DNA from: Campylobacteraceae bacterium
Lineage (GTDB): Bacteria > Campylobacterota > Campylobacteria > Campylobacterales > Campylobacteraceae
Direction: 5' to 3'
Length of the DNA stretch: 18,301 bases
Assembly (NCBI GenBank): GCA_031290675.1
Contig: JAITNC010000070.1
Coordinates: 1 to 18,301 of the forward strand
Shown here: positions 7,992 through 15,256 of the stretch, piece after piece
How positions within the stretch are numbered: the stretch's first letter is position 1
Layout of the letters: each line of letters begins with the position of its first letter
Position numbers and translations under genes: made by a program
Notes under the pieces: generated by a model
The model's database searches: none
What the model was told of the DNA's origin: nothing
Seen by the model: only the letters and a program-made list of their open reading frames with translations

Positions 7992-9016
7992 AGCACCAAC
8001 GCCTTGCCGTTTTGTATCACTACCATATCTTCTATGCGCACGCCAAATTTGTCCGGCAGGTAGATGCCCGGTTCTATCGTAAAGAGCATATTTTCGGCTA
8101 TGATGGTTTGTGATTTTGACGATATCACGGGCAGTTCGTGTATATCAAGCCCGACGCCGTGTCCTGTTGAGTGGACAAAGTATTTGCCAAAACCTGCTTT
8201 GTCTATCACATCTCGTGCGGCTTTGTCTATATCGCACGCCCTCACGCCCTCTTTGGCGGCTTTTATCGCACTCTGCTGTGCCAAAAGAACCGTATCGTAG
8301 ACTTTTTGCTTCAAAGCGTCTTTGAACTTTTGCTCTTTTGAAAAGGTAAAATCCCCGCTCACTTCAACGCTTCTTGTGCGGTCGGAGCAGTAACGCTCGC
8401 AAAGCACACCAGCGTCAAGCAGCAGCAAATCGCCCTCACGCAGCTTTTTTTTCGTCGGCAGTGCGTGCGGTTTGGCGGCGTTTTCGTTTATGGCGACTAT
8501 CGGCGGGAAGCTCAGGGAGAGTTTGCCTCTGTCTTTAAAGAGAAGTTCGGCGTTGAAAAAAAGCTCCTCTTCGCTCATGCCGAAGCCTTGACTTTTGATA
8601 AAATCGCCAAATCGCTCAAACGCTTTTTTGCCCTCATCGGCGGCTTTTTTTAGAGCGTTTATATCCTCAAGCGTTTTAATCTCACGCTTTTTCAAAGAGA
8701 GATTTGGAAGCGGTATGAAGCGAACTTTCAAGTTAGACGATAGCTTGCCAAACCGCTCAACGCTAAAGTCTTTCGGGTCGTAAGCTACACTTTTTGGGGC
8801 AAATTTTCTGATAAGAGTTTTGGCGCATTTGGCGAGCTCTCTTTTGGCGTCTACCACTGTGGCGTTTGTGATAAATTCCGCCGCTTCGGTCGTATATCTG
8901 GCGTCTGTCAAGAAAAAAGCATTTTCCTCATCAAACCTGATAAACATACCGTTATCGCACGAAAAGCCGCACTCGTGGTAGAGTGCGTTTTCGTTTTGAA
9001 TGATATATGCTTTCAC
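7988..9016 (-). CDS. pepQ: M24 family Xaa-Pro peptidase (aminopeptidase P/prolidase-like)
   Basis: This 342-residue metallopeptidase of the pita-bread fold (family M24) probably removes residues next to proline from peptides in the cytoplasm. The N-terminal creatinase-like domain covers about residues 1-115 and the catalytic domain 120-342. All five metal ligands are visible: D201 (LLLDAG), D212 (CSDRTR), H286 (HSTGHGVG), E315 (TIEPGIY) and E329 (RIEDMVV). The GHGVGLDIHELP segment also fits. Sequence alone does not separate prolidase (dipeptides) from aminopeptidase P (longer peptides), so the symbol is a convenience. The start lies 2 bases after the aroQ stop, and the end overlaps the folK start by 4 bases, so translation is probably coupled. 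Confidence 0.9.
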   Translation of the reverse strand: MKAYIIQNENALYHECGFSCDNGMFIRFDEENAFFLTDARYTTEAAEFITNATVVDAKRELAKCAKTLIRKFAPKSVAYDPKDFSVERFGKLSSNLKVRFIPLPNLSLKKREIKTLEDINALKKAADEGKKAFERFGDFIKSQGFGMSEEELFFNAELLFKDRGKLSLSFPPIVAINENAAKPHALPTKKKLREGDLLLLDAGVLCERYCSDRTRSVEVSGDFTFSKEQKFKDALKQKVYDTVLLAQQSAIKAAKEGVRACDIDKAARDVIDKAGFGKYFVHSTGHGVGLDIHELPVISSKSQTIIAENMLFTIEPGIYLPDKFGVRIEDMVVIQNGKALVL

Positions 9017-9018
9017 GA

Positions 9019-9495
9019 TTATTGTTTAACGGCGGCTTCTGATTTTTTCTTGATAGCTTCTATCTCAGCCAACATCTGCATAATAGCCATCAAAGCCAAA
9101 TGATATCCAAAAGGTCCAAAACCTGCGATTTGTCCGGCGCATACGGGAGCGGTCAAGCTCTTTTGGCGGAACTCCTCACGTCTGTAAATGTTGCTGATAT
9201 GAACCTCAACTACGGGAATGTTTATCGCGCTTATGGCGTCCCTGATAGCGACAGATGTGTGCGAATAAGCGGCTGGATTGATGATGACACCGTTGGCGTC
9301 GCCTAAACACTCTTGGAGTTTGTCTATTATCTCGCCTTCAAAATTTGACTGAAAGAACTCAATGTCAAAGTTGTTTTGTTTCGCTACGTTTTGCATCTGA
9401 GCGTGGATATCCTCAAGCTTCATAGCCCCGTATATGCTCTGCTCACGATGACCGAGCATATTTAGATTTGGCCCCTGAATGACTACTATCTTCAT
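9019..9495 (-). CDS. aroQ: Type II 3-dehydroquinate dehydratase
   Basis: AroQ removes water from 3-dehydroquinate to give 3-dehydroshikimate, the third step of the shikimate pathway to aromatic amino acids. The 158-residue protein has the normal length for the small dodecameric type II enzyme. It carries the flexible-lid residues R17 and Y22 in [16 protein letters not shown], the [12 protein letters not shown] segment, N73 and H79 in NPAAYSHTS, and H99 in EVHISN. An AAAGGAA ribosome binding site precedes the ATG at 9495. It is the first gene of a leftward operon (aroQ-pepQ-folK-LOG-mnmA) whose promoter faces that of mqnX. Chorismate from this pathway also feeds menaquinone synthesis by the futalosine route, to which the divergent gene belongs. 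Confidence 0.95.
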   Translation of the reverse strand: MKIVVIQGPNLNMLGHREQSIYGAMKLEDIHAQMQNVAKQNNFDIEFFQSNFEGEIIDKLQECLGDANGVIINPAAYSHTSVAIRDAISAINIPVVEVHISNIYRREEFRQKSLTAPVCAGQIAGFGPFGYHLALMAIMQMLAEIEAIKKKSEAAVKQ

Positions 9496-9528
9496 CTGGT
9501 AATTCCTTTAAATTTTTAATAAGGCATT

Positions 9529-9569
9529 ATTGTAGCAATATTTTGCATAAATATAATTTACGCTACAAT
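9529..9569. promoter_or_regulatory. Divergent promoter region with mirror-image -10 boxes
   Basis: An exact 8-bp inverted repeat (9529-9536 and 9562-9569) places TACAAT, preceded by GC, on each strand. The rightward TACAAT (9564-9569) would start mqnX transcription near 9576, about 19 bases before its ATG. The leftward one (9534-9529) would start aroQ transcription near 9522, about 27 bases before its ATG. No clear -35 box is seen, which is usual for sigma-70 promoters of Campylobacterota. The repeat could instead be an operator. Confidence 0.55.
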
Positions 9570-9594
9570 TTCTTTTTTGTGAAAAGGTGATGAT

Positions 9595-10821
9595 ATGAGA
9601 TTGATTTTGAGTGATTTTGTGCTTGTTTGCGATGAGGGGTTTGGGATTATTGAAAACGGAGGCGTCTGTTTTGATGAAAAGATAATAGCCGTCGGCGACG
9701 CATCGGAGCTTTTGGCGAAGTACAAAGATGCGCAGGTTGAGAGGCTGAGCGAAAATTCGGTACTTATGCCCGGACTTATAAATTCGCACGTTCATCTTGA
9801 GTTTTCAGCAAATGTAGCGACACTGAAATTTGGCGATTTTATGTCGTGGCTGCGAAGTGTCATAGCCTCACGAGATGAGCTGCAAAGCGAGTGCGATGAG
9901 GAGATGATAGCGCGCACTTTGCAAGATATCTTAAAAAGCGGCGTTACAACTATCGGGGCGATAAGCAGTTTTGGGCTTGACCTCGCTCCTTGTGTCAAAA
10001 GCGCTCTAAATGTGGTCTATTTTGTAGAGGTTATTGGCTCAAATCCAGCTGCGATAGACACACTTTTTGATGATTTTAAGGCGAGATTTTATGAAGCCAA
10101 AAAGCTTAAAAGCGGCTCGTTTTTCCCTGCCATCTCCGTTCATTCGCCCTACTCAACGCACCCCGTTTTAGCTCGCCACGCTTTGGATATAGCAAGGGCT
10201 GAGGGCGTGCAAACTTCGGCGCATTTTATGGAGGCGGCGTGTGAGCGTGAGTGGCTTGACAACGGCGGCGGGGCGATGGCGGAGTTCATGAAAGCTTTTA
10301 ACCCGCACTCCAAACCGATGAGCAGCGCAAAAGAGTTTTTACAGCTCTTTCATGACACAAAAACGCTTTTTGTTCACGCTGTGCAAGCCAAAGATGAGGA
10401 GCTTGACATCATAGCAGGGCAGGGCGGGAGCATAGCGCATTGTCCACGCTCAAACGCTCTTTTGGGGACGCACGCACTTGATATAGCCAACACTGCAAAG
10501 CACGGCGTAGGGCTCACACTCGGAACGGACGGGCTTAGCTCAAATATCAGCTTAAATCTTTGGGACGAGATGAGGGCGGCTATCTTCACACATCAAAACT
10601 GCGAGCTTGAGGGTTTGGCTGCTCTATTGCTCAAATCAGCCACGATAAATGGCGCAAAGGCTTTGGCTCTGAACAAGGGCGTGTTGAGCGAAGGATATGA
10701 CGCTGACATCATCGCTTTGAAGCTACCGCAAAGCCCAAAAGATATTTCACAACTGCCGCTGCAAATCATCTTGCGAACGGGCAAAGCTGAGGCGATTTAT
10801 ATAGGCGGCGTGAAGAGGTAG
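9595..10821 (+). CDS. mqnX: Aminofutalosine deaminase-like amidohydrolase (MqnX)
   Basis: This 408-residue amidohydrolase-superfamily enzyme probably deaminates 6-amino-6-deoxyfutalosine to futalosine in menaquinone synthesis by the futalosine pathway used by Campylobacterota. Metal-site residues are visible: H65-V-H67 (LINSHVHLE), H183 (SVHSPYST), H210 (TSAHFMEA) and D312 (LGTDGLSSN), with the AHCPRSN segment (281-287) typical of the nucleoside-deaminase branch. A short beta-sandwich domain is formed by both ends (about 1-55 and 350-408). ATG 9595 has AAGGTGA just upstream and follows the predicted promoter. The related S-adenosylhomocysteine/methylthioadenosine deaminases are the main alternative; position opposite aroQ and upstream of sppA, as I recall for C. 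jejuni, favours MqnX. Confidence 0.82.
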   Translation: MRLILSDFVLVCDEGFGIIENGGVCFDEKIIAVGDASELLAKYKDAQVERLSENSVLMPGLINSHVHLEFSANVATLKFGDFMSWLRSVIASRDELQSECDEEMIARTLQDILKSGVTTIGAISSFGLDLAPCVKSALNVVYFVEVIGSNPAAIDTLFDDFKARFYEAKKLKSGSFFPAISVHSPYSTHPVLARHALDIARAEGVQTSAHFMEAACEREWLDNGGGAMAEFMKAFNPHSKPMSSAKEFLQLFHDTKTLFVHAVQAKDEELDIIAGQGGSIAHCPRSNALLGTHALDIANTAKHGVGLTLGTDGLSSNISLNLWDEMRAAIFTHQNCELEGLAALLLKSATINGAKALALNKGVLSEGYDADIIALKLPQSPKDISQLPLQIILRTGKAEAIYIGGVKR

Positions 10822-10831
10822 GGGGTTTTAC

Positions 10832-10855
10832 GGAGATTTTGCAAGCAAAATCTCC
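10832..10855 (+). terminator. Strong hairpin after mqnX, possible terminator
   Basis: Two perfect 11-bp arms (10832-10842 and 10845-10855, GGAGATTTTGC and its complement) are separated by AA, starting 10 bases after the mqnX stop. No long T-run follows in either direction, so it may be a 3'-end stabilising or Rho-assisted structure instead of a simple terminator. Confidence 0.5.
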
Positions 10856-10886
10856 TAAGACATCTTTTATGTTTTCTGGCACGCTC

Positions 10887-10984
10887 TTTTGCACCAATAC
10901 GTCGTTGCTCGCTCGCCTGCGTCGTCATATACTAAGATGTATTATTCCTAGCAGGCTCACTCCCTGCCTCGTCTTGGCACAAAA
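10887..10984. repeat. Long imperfect inverted repeat in gene-free stretch
   Basis: The left arm 10887-10920 (starting TTTTGCACCAATACGTCG) and the right arm 10951-10984 (ending CGTCTTGGCACAAAA) are imperfect reverse complements around a 30-base centre. GCAGGC and TTGG/CAAAA blocks match best. Together with the flanking 10856-11048 there is no convincing gene here. It could be a degenerate small mobile element or a structured RNA; no family is recognised. Confidence 0.4.
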
Positions 10985-11048
10985 TACCTGTGTCATAAAG
11001 ACATAAATTTGGTATGCTCAAGGTCGTTCAACAGCCTCCCTCTCCATT

Positions 11049-11086
11049 CCGTCATTGCGAGCTTGTACCCAAGCGTGGCAATCCAT
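11049..11086 (+). repeat. REP-like palindromic unit, copy 1
   Basis: It begins CCGTCATTGCGAG and ends GCGTGGCAATCCAT. It resembles an interspersed palindromic repeat that I recall as common in many Gram-negative genomes (GTCATTGCGAGGAGCGAAGCG type). The ends pair exactly with copy 3, and copy 2 is a direct variant. Confidence 0.6.
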
Positions 11087-11119
11087 ATTTTGCCTTTTTG
11101 CACCGCACACGCCCCCTTG

Positions 11120-11156
11120 TGTCATTGTGAGGAGCGAAGCGACGTGGCAATCTCAG
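11120..11156 (+). repeat. REP-like palindromic unit, copy 2
   Basis: TGTCATTGTGAGGAGCGAAG followed by a CGACGTGGCAATCTC end. This is the most canonical copy of the unit, in the same direction as copy 1, about 33 bases after it. Confidence 0.65.
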
Positions 11157-11229
11157 CTATTCGTCAAAACTCAAATAAACACAGATTATTCGCCTGCGGC
11201 TCTGAATGACACAGGGGTAGGACACAACC

Positions 11230-11263
11230 AATGGATTGCCACGCCAACGGAGCGCAATGACGG
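11230..11263 (-). repeat. REP-like palindromic unit, copy 3 (inverted)
   Basis: On the minus strand it reads TCCGTCATTGCG...GCGTGGCAATCCAT. ATGGATTGCCACGC (11231-11244) and CGCAATGACGG (11253-11263) are exact complements of the two ends of copy 1, so transcripts across 11049-11263 could fold into a long stem. Short frames in this area are by-products of the repeats. Confidence 0.6.
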
Positions 11264-11365
11264 AGAGAGTAATTACAGGTATAAAAATATCAACCATTTT
11301 TAAGCGTTATACTTAAATGGAGTACACTAAATCATTAACATAAATAAAAAAACAGCCAAATAAGG

Positions 11366-11371
11366 TACAAT
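11366..11371 (+). promoter_or_regulatory. Possible -10 box for the DKNYY gene
   Basis: TACAAT, the same hexamer as at the mqnX and aroQ starts, lies 29 bases before the ATG at 11400, in an AT-rich segment just after the repeat cluster. No -35 box is clear. Confidence 0.3.
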
Positions 11372-11399
11372 AAGTACAAAAATCATTGTGAGCTTCTGA

Positions 11400-13280
11400 A
11401 TGAAAAAAGTTTTATGTTTTTTGCTATTTTTTCAGTTATACATTTATGGGGAAAATGAAGTGGAAAATCTTGAGGTAAAAATCAAATCTTATCGTGATGT
11501 GATGAATGTCATTTACAGCGAAACGTACCCTGCCAAATTTCACCCCGACGACCACGCTTGGAGCGCAGTCACATTGCGAAAGCCGATGGATATTGCTACT
11601 TTGGTGGTATTGGGGTATGGCATGATGAAAGATAAAGACCATGTTTATTACGAAAGCCAAGCCAGCAATATTCTATTTGACGGTTGGTTTTTGTTCAAAG
11701 ATGCACACACGGCGAGCTTTGAGTATGTAGGTGGAGCGTTTTACAAAGATAAAAACAACGTTTATTTTAAAGATGGCAATAATATAAGAGTCGTGAGCGT
11801 TCAGGACAGAGCGACACTTGTCTATCTTGGCGGCAATTTTTACAAAGATAAAATAAAAGTTTATGAGTACACGAGAAGAGAGAACTTGGAGAGCGTGAAA
11901 GGTGCGCACGCTGAAAGCTTTGAGATAATAAATGATATTTTTGCCAAAGATAAAAACGCTATCTTTATAGAAGGCAGGAGTGTAAAAAACAGCGACCCCT
12001 CAACGTTTCAAAAGATAGATGAGAATTATTATAAAGATAACAATCTCGTCTATTTTCTTGAAAGTAACTCCGCACGTGTTTTTTGGGCGGACGCTAAAAG
12101 TTTTGTGGTTGTGGATGAGAGTTTTGTCAAAGACAGCAATGGCGTATACGACAAAAATAGCGGCAAGACAATTCCAAATATCACACACCCAGCTAGTTTT
12201 GAAAAAATAGCCATATCAAATGCCACACAGAGGTTTTACAAAGACGAAGCGTATATTTATATGTATGACAATTATGACCATCTCACAAAACTTGCCGCCG
12301 ACACCAAAACACTTGAGATTATCTCTTACGAGAGTTTTGAGCGCAAAAGGTATGGTAATTATTACTTATATATAAAAGACAGCGAAAATGTCTATTCGCT
12401 CAGCGATTTGGGCGGTAAAAAGATTTTGGACGCCGACCTTGCCACATTTGAGTCTTTGGGAGCTTTTTCTAAGGATAAAAACAGGATTTACTATCTTGGT
12501 GAGCATACTGTCAACATAGACTATGCGACATTTCGTCGTGCGGGAGATTATTATATAGATAAAAACTACCTTTACATCGGAAGCACTATGTTTCAGATAA
12601 AAGAGTTTGATATGTCGCTTTTTAGGGCGTTAAGATACCCGTACCACATATATGATGCGAGCGTTTATTATTACGATGGCGGCAAGATGCAAGGACTTGA
12701 AGGGGCTGACGCAGCGACATTTAGCGTTTTAGAGTACAAATACGCCAAAGACAAAACAAGGGTTTATCATGATATCTCAAAAGTACTTGCAGGTGCGCAC
12801 GCAGCGAGCTTTGAAGTGCTTGATGAGAAGTGGAGTAAAGATAAAACAAAAGTTTACAAGCGTGAAGATGGAGCGATAAGCAAAACAAAACGCACATTTG
12901 ACGCTGCGAGTTTTGAGCTGATAAAAAACAGCACCTATATCAGAGATAAAAACGGCGTTTATAGCATATATGCGGGAGCGGATATCAAAAACACGAAAGA
13001 CGCGGCAACTTTTGAGATACTAAATGACACATACGCCAGAGATAAAAACCACATTTACAGCGGTGAGCATATAATAAAAGACGCAGATTTGGCGAGTTTT
13101 GAAGCGATAGATAAGGTTTGGGCAAAAGATAAAAACAGCCTCTACCGCTATGGGTGGACGATGCTGCATATAGATGTCAAAACATTTCAAAAGATAGACG
13201 ATGAATATGTATCGGATAAAAACGCCATTTATAACAAAGACGGCAAAATTGTTAAAGTTTTTAGAGGAGGGAGAAAATGA
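11400..13280 (+). CDS. Exported DKNYY-repeat family protein
   Basis: This 626-residue protein starts with a signal-peptide-like segment (MKKVLCFLLFFQLYIYG, then polar residues), so it is probably exported to the periplasm or cell surface. From about residue 75 to the end it is made of repeats of roughly 25-45 residues, with a core such as DAATFEILNDTYARDKNHIY. Each has an Ala/Ser-Phe-Glu turn followed by K-DKN-x-VYY. This is the DKNYY family pattern, whose function is not known; the regular repeats suggest an elongated or propeller-like fold. No enzyme motif is seen. No good ribosome binding site precedes ATG 11400. The last 4 bases overlap the start of the ogt-type gene (ATGA), so the two are probably translated together, although no shared role is evident. 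Confidence 0.8.
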   Translation: MKKVLCFLLFFQLYIYGENEVENLEVKIKSYRDVMNVIYSETYPAKFHPDDHAWSAVTLRKPMDIATLVVLGYGMMKDKDHVYYESQASNILFDGWFLFKDAHTASFEYVGGAFYKDKNNVYFKDGNNIRVVSVQDRATLVYLGGNFYKDKIKVYEYTRRENLESVKGAHAESFEIINDIFAKDKNAIFIEGRSVKNSDPSTFQKIDENYYKDNNLVYFLESNSARVFWADAKSFVVVDESFVKDSNGVYDKNSGKTIPNITHPASFEKIAISNATQRFYKDEAYIYMYDNYDHLTKLAADTKTLEIISYESFERKRYGNYYLYIKDSENVYSLSDLGGKKILDADLATFESLGAFSKDKNRIYYLGEHTVNIDYATFRRAGDYYIDKNYLYIGSTMFQIKEFDMSLFRALRYPYHIYDASVYYYDGGKMQGLEGADAATFSVLEYKYAKDKTRVYHDISKVLAGAHAASFEVLDEKWSKDKTKVYKREDGAISKTKRTFDAASFELIKNSTYIRDKNGVYSIYAGADIKNTKDAATFEILNDTYARDKNHIYSGEHIIKDADLASFEAIDKVWAKDKNSLYRYGWTMLHIDVKTFQKIDDEYVSDKNAIYNKDGKIVKVFRGGRK

Positions 13281-13768
13281 TATATACTTATTTTATCAAA
13301 ACGCCTATCGGGCTGATGAGGGCGGCTGAGAGAGAGGGTGCATTGACGGGGCTTTGGTTTGAGGGGCAAAAGCATTACCCAAACACGGACGGCTGGATAG
13401 AGAAAGAGAGCGAATTGTTTGAGGCTTTGCGGGTTTGGCTTGAGCGTTATTTCAAGGGTGCGGCGGAGGACGTTACGCTGCCCATATCTTTGGAAGGCAC
13501 GCCTTTTCAAAGAGATGTTTGGCGGCTTTTGCGGCAGATACCATACGCACAGAGTGTAACTTACGCGCAGATAGTCAACAGACTCAAGCGTGAGAAAAAT
13601 CTCTTTAAGATGTCAGCCAGAGCTGTAGGCAGCGCCATAGGACGCAATCCCTTGTCTATACTTGTACCTTGCCACAGGGTTTTGGGCAAAAACAACGCCC
13701 TCACAGGATATGCCGCTGGGGTTGATAAAAAGCTGTTTTTACTGCGGCTTGAGGGTGCGGAAATATAG
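13277..13768 (+). CDS. ogt: Methylated-DNA-[protein]-cysteine S-methyltransferase
   Basis: The protein repairs O6-alkylguanine in DNA by moving the alkyl group onto its own cysteine in a single-use reaction. In 163 residues it has the short N-terminal domain and the C-terminal DNA-binding domain. The reactive C132 lies in LVPCHRVLG (129-137), R115 in SARAVGSAIGRNP is the usual base-flipping arginine finger region, and GTPFQRDVWRLLRQIPY (74-90) opens the C-terminal domain. Ogt and the C-terminal part of Ada are the same family; there is no Ada regulatory domain here. A GAGGGAGAAA ribosome binding site ends just before ATG 13277, inside the end of the DKNYY gene. Confidence 0.92.
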   Translation: MIYTYFIKTPIGLMRAAEREGALTGLWFEGQKHYPNTDGWIEKESELFEALRVWLERYFKGAAEDVTLPISLEGTPFQRDVWRLLRQIPYAQSVTYAQIVNRLKREKNLFKMSARAVGSAIGRNPLSILVPCHRVLGKNNALTGYAAGVDKKLFLLRLEGAEI

Positions 13769-13825
13769 CAATTTGCCCGTTTTTTCGCTATATTGTCGTT
13801 TTTATTATTTCAAAGGAGTTTATTG

Positions 13826-14719
13826 ATGAGTGAACAAAACGTTGAGCCTCAAAAAGGGATAACTGTTTTTGGCGTTATCAAGGGAATACTTGGGTTTATA
13901 CAAAACTATTTTAAATCGCTGATTTTTATTTTGATACTTTTTGTCATATTTATCGCTCCAAATCTGAGCAGCACGCAAGAGAGCGCAAATCTCGTGCGCA
14001 TAGACCTTAGCGGTGTTATCATGGAGTCCGACACGCTCGTGAGAGATATACAAAACGCATTTGAAAGCGACAATATAAAAGGTGTTTTATTTGTCGTAAA
14101 CTCCCCGGGCGGAGCGGTTTCTCCATCTCTTGAGATATCTATGGCGCTCAAGCGTTTGGCGGAGAAAAAGCCCGTTGTCGCTTACGCTGCAGGCAGTATG
14201 GCAAGCGGAAGTTACTACGCCTCCATACACGCCACGCACATCATAGCAAATCCGGGTTCCATGATAGGCTCAATAGGCGTCATAATGCAATCGCCAAACA
14301 TAGAAGAGCTTGCAAAAAAAGTCGGTATCAGCGAGCAGGTCGTGAGTGCGGGGGATTATAAACAGGCGGGGACTATCATGAGGCAGTGGACGCCAAAAGA
14401 GCGTGAGAGTTTGCAGGAGCTTATAGACGATATATACGAGCTTTTTGTTGATGATATCGTAAAAGCGAGAGGGCTTGACAAGGCAAAAGCGAGCGAATTT
14501 GCCAACGCCAGAGTTTTTATCGCCTCCAAAGCGCAAAAAGCGGGACTTATAGACGCTGTGGGAAGCATACAGGACGCACAGGACGCTTTGTTGAAACTCT
14601 CAAATGTAACGGAGCCTTCGTGGCAAGAGCCGGACTTGATAGAGAAGTTTAGCAAGAGATTTGCCGTTGAGATGAGGTCGCAGATAAGCACACTGTTTTA
14701 CGGGATAGGGGCGTATTGA
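13826..14719 (+). CDS. sppA: Signal peptide peptidase SppA, short form
   Basis: SppA is a membrane-anchored serine protease that degrades signal peptides left in the membrane after secretion. The 297-residue protein has one membrane segment at about 30-45 (KSLIFILILFVIFIAP), then the ClpP-like fold: VNSPGGAVSPS (91-101), the catalytic serine S127 in GSMASGSYYAS and the general-base lysine K179 in SAGDYKQAG. It is the half-length form, as in Bacillus and Campylobacterota, in contrast to the duplicated E. coli enzyme. ATG 13826 was chosen because AAAGGAG (13812-13818) sits 7 bases upstream; the frame extends left to a TTG at 13793 without such a site. Its position downstream of mqnX, with two genes in between, fits the neighbourhood I recall for C. 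jejuni. Confidence 0.93.
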   Translation: MSEQNVEPQKGITVFGVIKGILGFIQNYFKSLIFILILFVIFIAPNLSSTQESANLVRIDLSGVIMESDTLVRDIQNAFESDNIKGVLFVVNSPGGAVSPSLEISMALKRLAEKKPVVAYAAGSMASGSYYASIHATHIIANPGSMIGSIGVIMQSPNIEELAKKVGISEQVVSAGDYKQAGTIMRQWTPKERESLQELIDDIYELFVDDIVKARGLDKAKASEFANARVFIASKAQKAGLIDAVGSIQDAQDALLKLSNVTEPSWQEPDLIEKFSKRFAVEMRSQISTLFYGIGAY

Positions 14720-14797
14720 GCTGCGAGTAAAGCATTTTCGCTAAGGTTTTGCTGTAAAGTGTGAGCTTTGGCGAAGTGCTGGTTATGATTTAAACGT

Positions 14798-14980
14798 TTA
14801 TTTATTTTCTATCGCTTCAAAAGATTTTTCTATTTTACACATCAGGACGTTTGAGGATATATTTGTAAAAAACTTATTTTCCTCTTCTTTGGTCGCAGTT
14901 TCAAATATATTTAATATAACTTTACTTTCTGTAAAAACAAGAATATTATAATATTTTTTTAATATAAATAAAAAAGTTTT
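14798..14980 (-). pseudogene. Startless minus-strand frame, possible gene remnant
   Basis: A 60-codon minus-strand frame is open between in-frame stops at 14981-14983 and 14798-14800. It reads like a protein C-terminus (for example TKEEENKFFTNISSN), but has no ATG, GTG or TTG until a methionine near its end. It may be the remains of a gene cut off when the hxs operon arrived, or simply chance in AT-rich DNA. I do not recognise it. Confidence 0.2.
14942..14955. promoter_or_regulatory. AT palindrome containing a -10-like box before hxsA
   Basis: AATATTATAATATT is a perfect 14-base palindrome containing TATAAT (14947-14952), about 46 bases before the hxsA ATG, followed by a T-run. It could be the -10 box of the hxs operon, an operator, or both. 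No -35 box at normal spacing is clear. AAGGAG at 14985-14990 is a good ribosome binding site 7 bases before the hxsA start. Confidence 0.35.
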
Positions 14981-14997
14981 TTATAAGGAGTATTAGT

Positions 14998-15255
14998 ATG
15001 AAAAAGTTGCTTATATTGTTGATGAGTGTATTTGGTGTTGCAAATGCATCATTGGTGTCTGATGGCAAGTTGGAAATGATTTCAACAATAGACGAATCTT
15101 CGCTATTGGTATTGGAACATAACATAGATTTTCAACAAAACAATCAGAATATGAATGTAGCTTGGCATCATTCACACTATTCACATAGCTCCCATAGTTC
15201 TCACAGTTCTCATAGTTCTCACACATCACATACATCTTCGTATTACCCATATTAA
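14998..15255 (+). CDS. hxsA: His-Xaa-Ser repeat peptide HxsA (small form)
   Basis: HxsA is the presumed substrate of a HXS system: an exported peptide whose His-Xaa-Ser repeats are thought to be modified by two radical SAM enzymes. The 85-residue precursor has a signal peptide (MKKLLILLMSVFGVANA) with an A-N-A cleavage site after residue 17. A short Q/N-rich stretch follows (46-53), then seven HXS triplets at 60-80 (one HYS, four HSS, two HTS), ending SYYPY. The mature part would be only about 68 residues. The chemistry installed and the product's role are unknown. It has a strong AAGGAG site and is first in the operon, with hxsD one base after its stop. The call depends both on the repeat and on the hxsD-hxsB-hxsC neighbours. 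Confidence 0.85.
   Translation: MKKLLILLMSVFGVANASLVSDGKLEMISTIDESSLLVLEHNIDFQQNNQNMNVAWHHSHYSHSSHSSHSSHSSHTSHTSSYYPY
15175..15237 (+). repeat. Seven tandem 9-base units encoding HXS triplets
   Basis: The units follow CAY-NNN-TCN (cattagtct-like, such as CATAGTTCT and CACAGTTCT). Central units are nearly identical at DNA level and outer ones differ mainly in the middle codon. Copy number could change by slippage or unequal recombination. Confidence 0.85.
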
Positions 15256-15256
15256 T

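Noticed and set aside
11009..11303. Short overlapping plus-strand frames in the gap after mqnX
   Set aside because: They run through the REP-like units in several frames, lack ribosome binding sites, and do not look like proteins.
14720..14790. Terminator after sppA
   Set aside because: Only an imperfect pairing between the AAGCATTTTCGC and GGCGAAGTGCT parts is seen, with no T-run after it.
15175..15237. Tandem repeats as a CRISPR-like or minisatellite element
   Set aside because: Units are 9 bases with no spacers and encode in-frame His-Xaa-Ser triplets inside hxsA.
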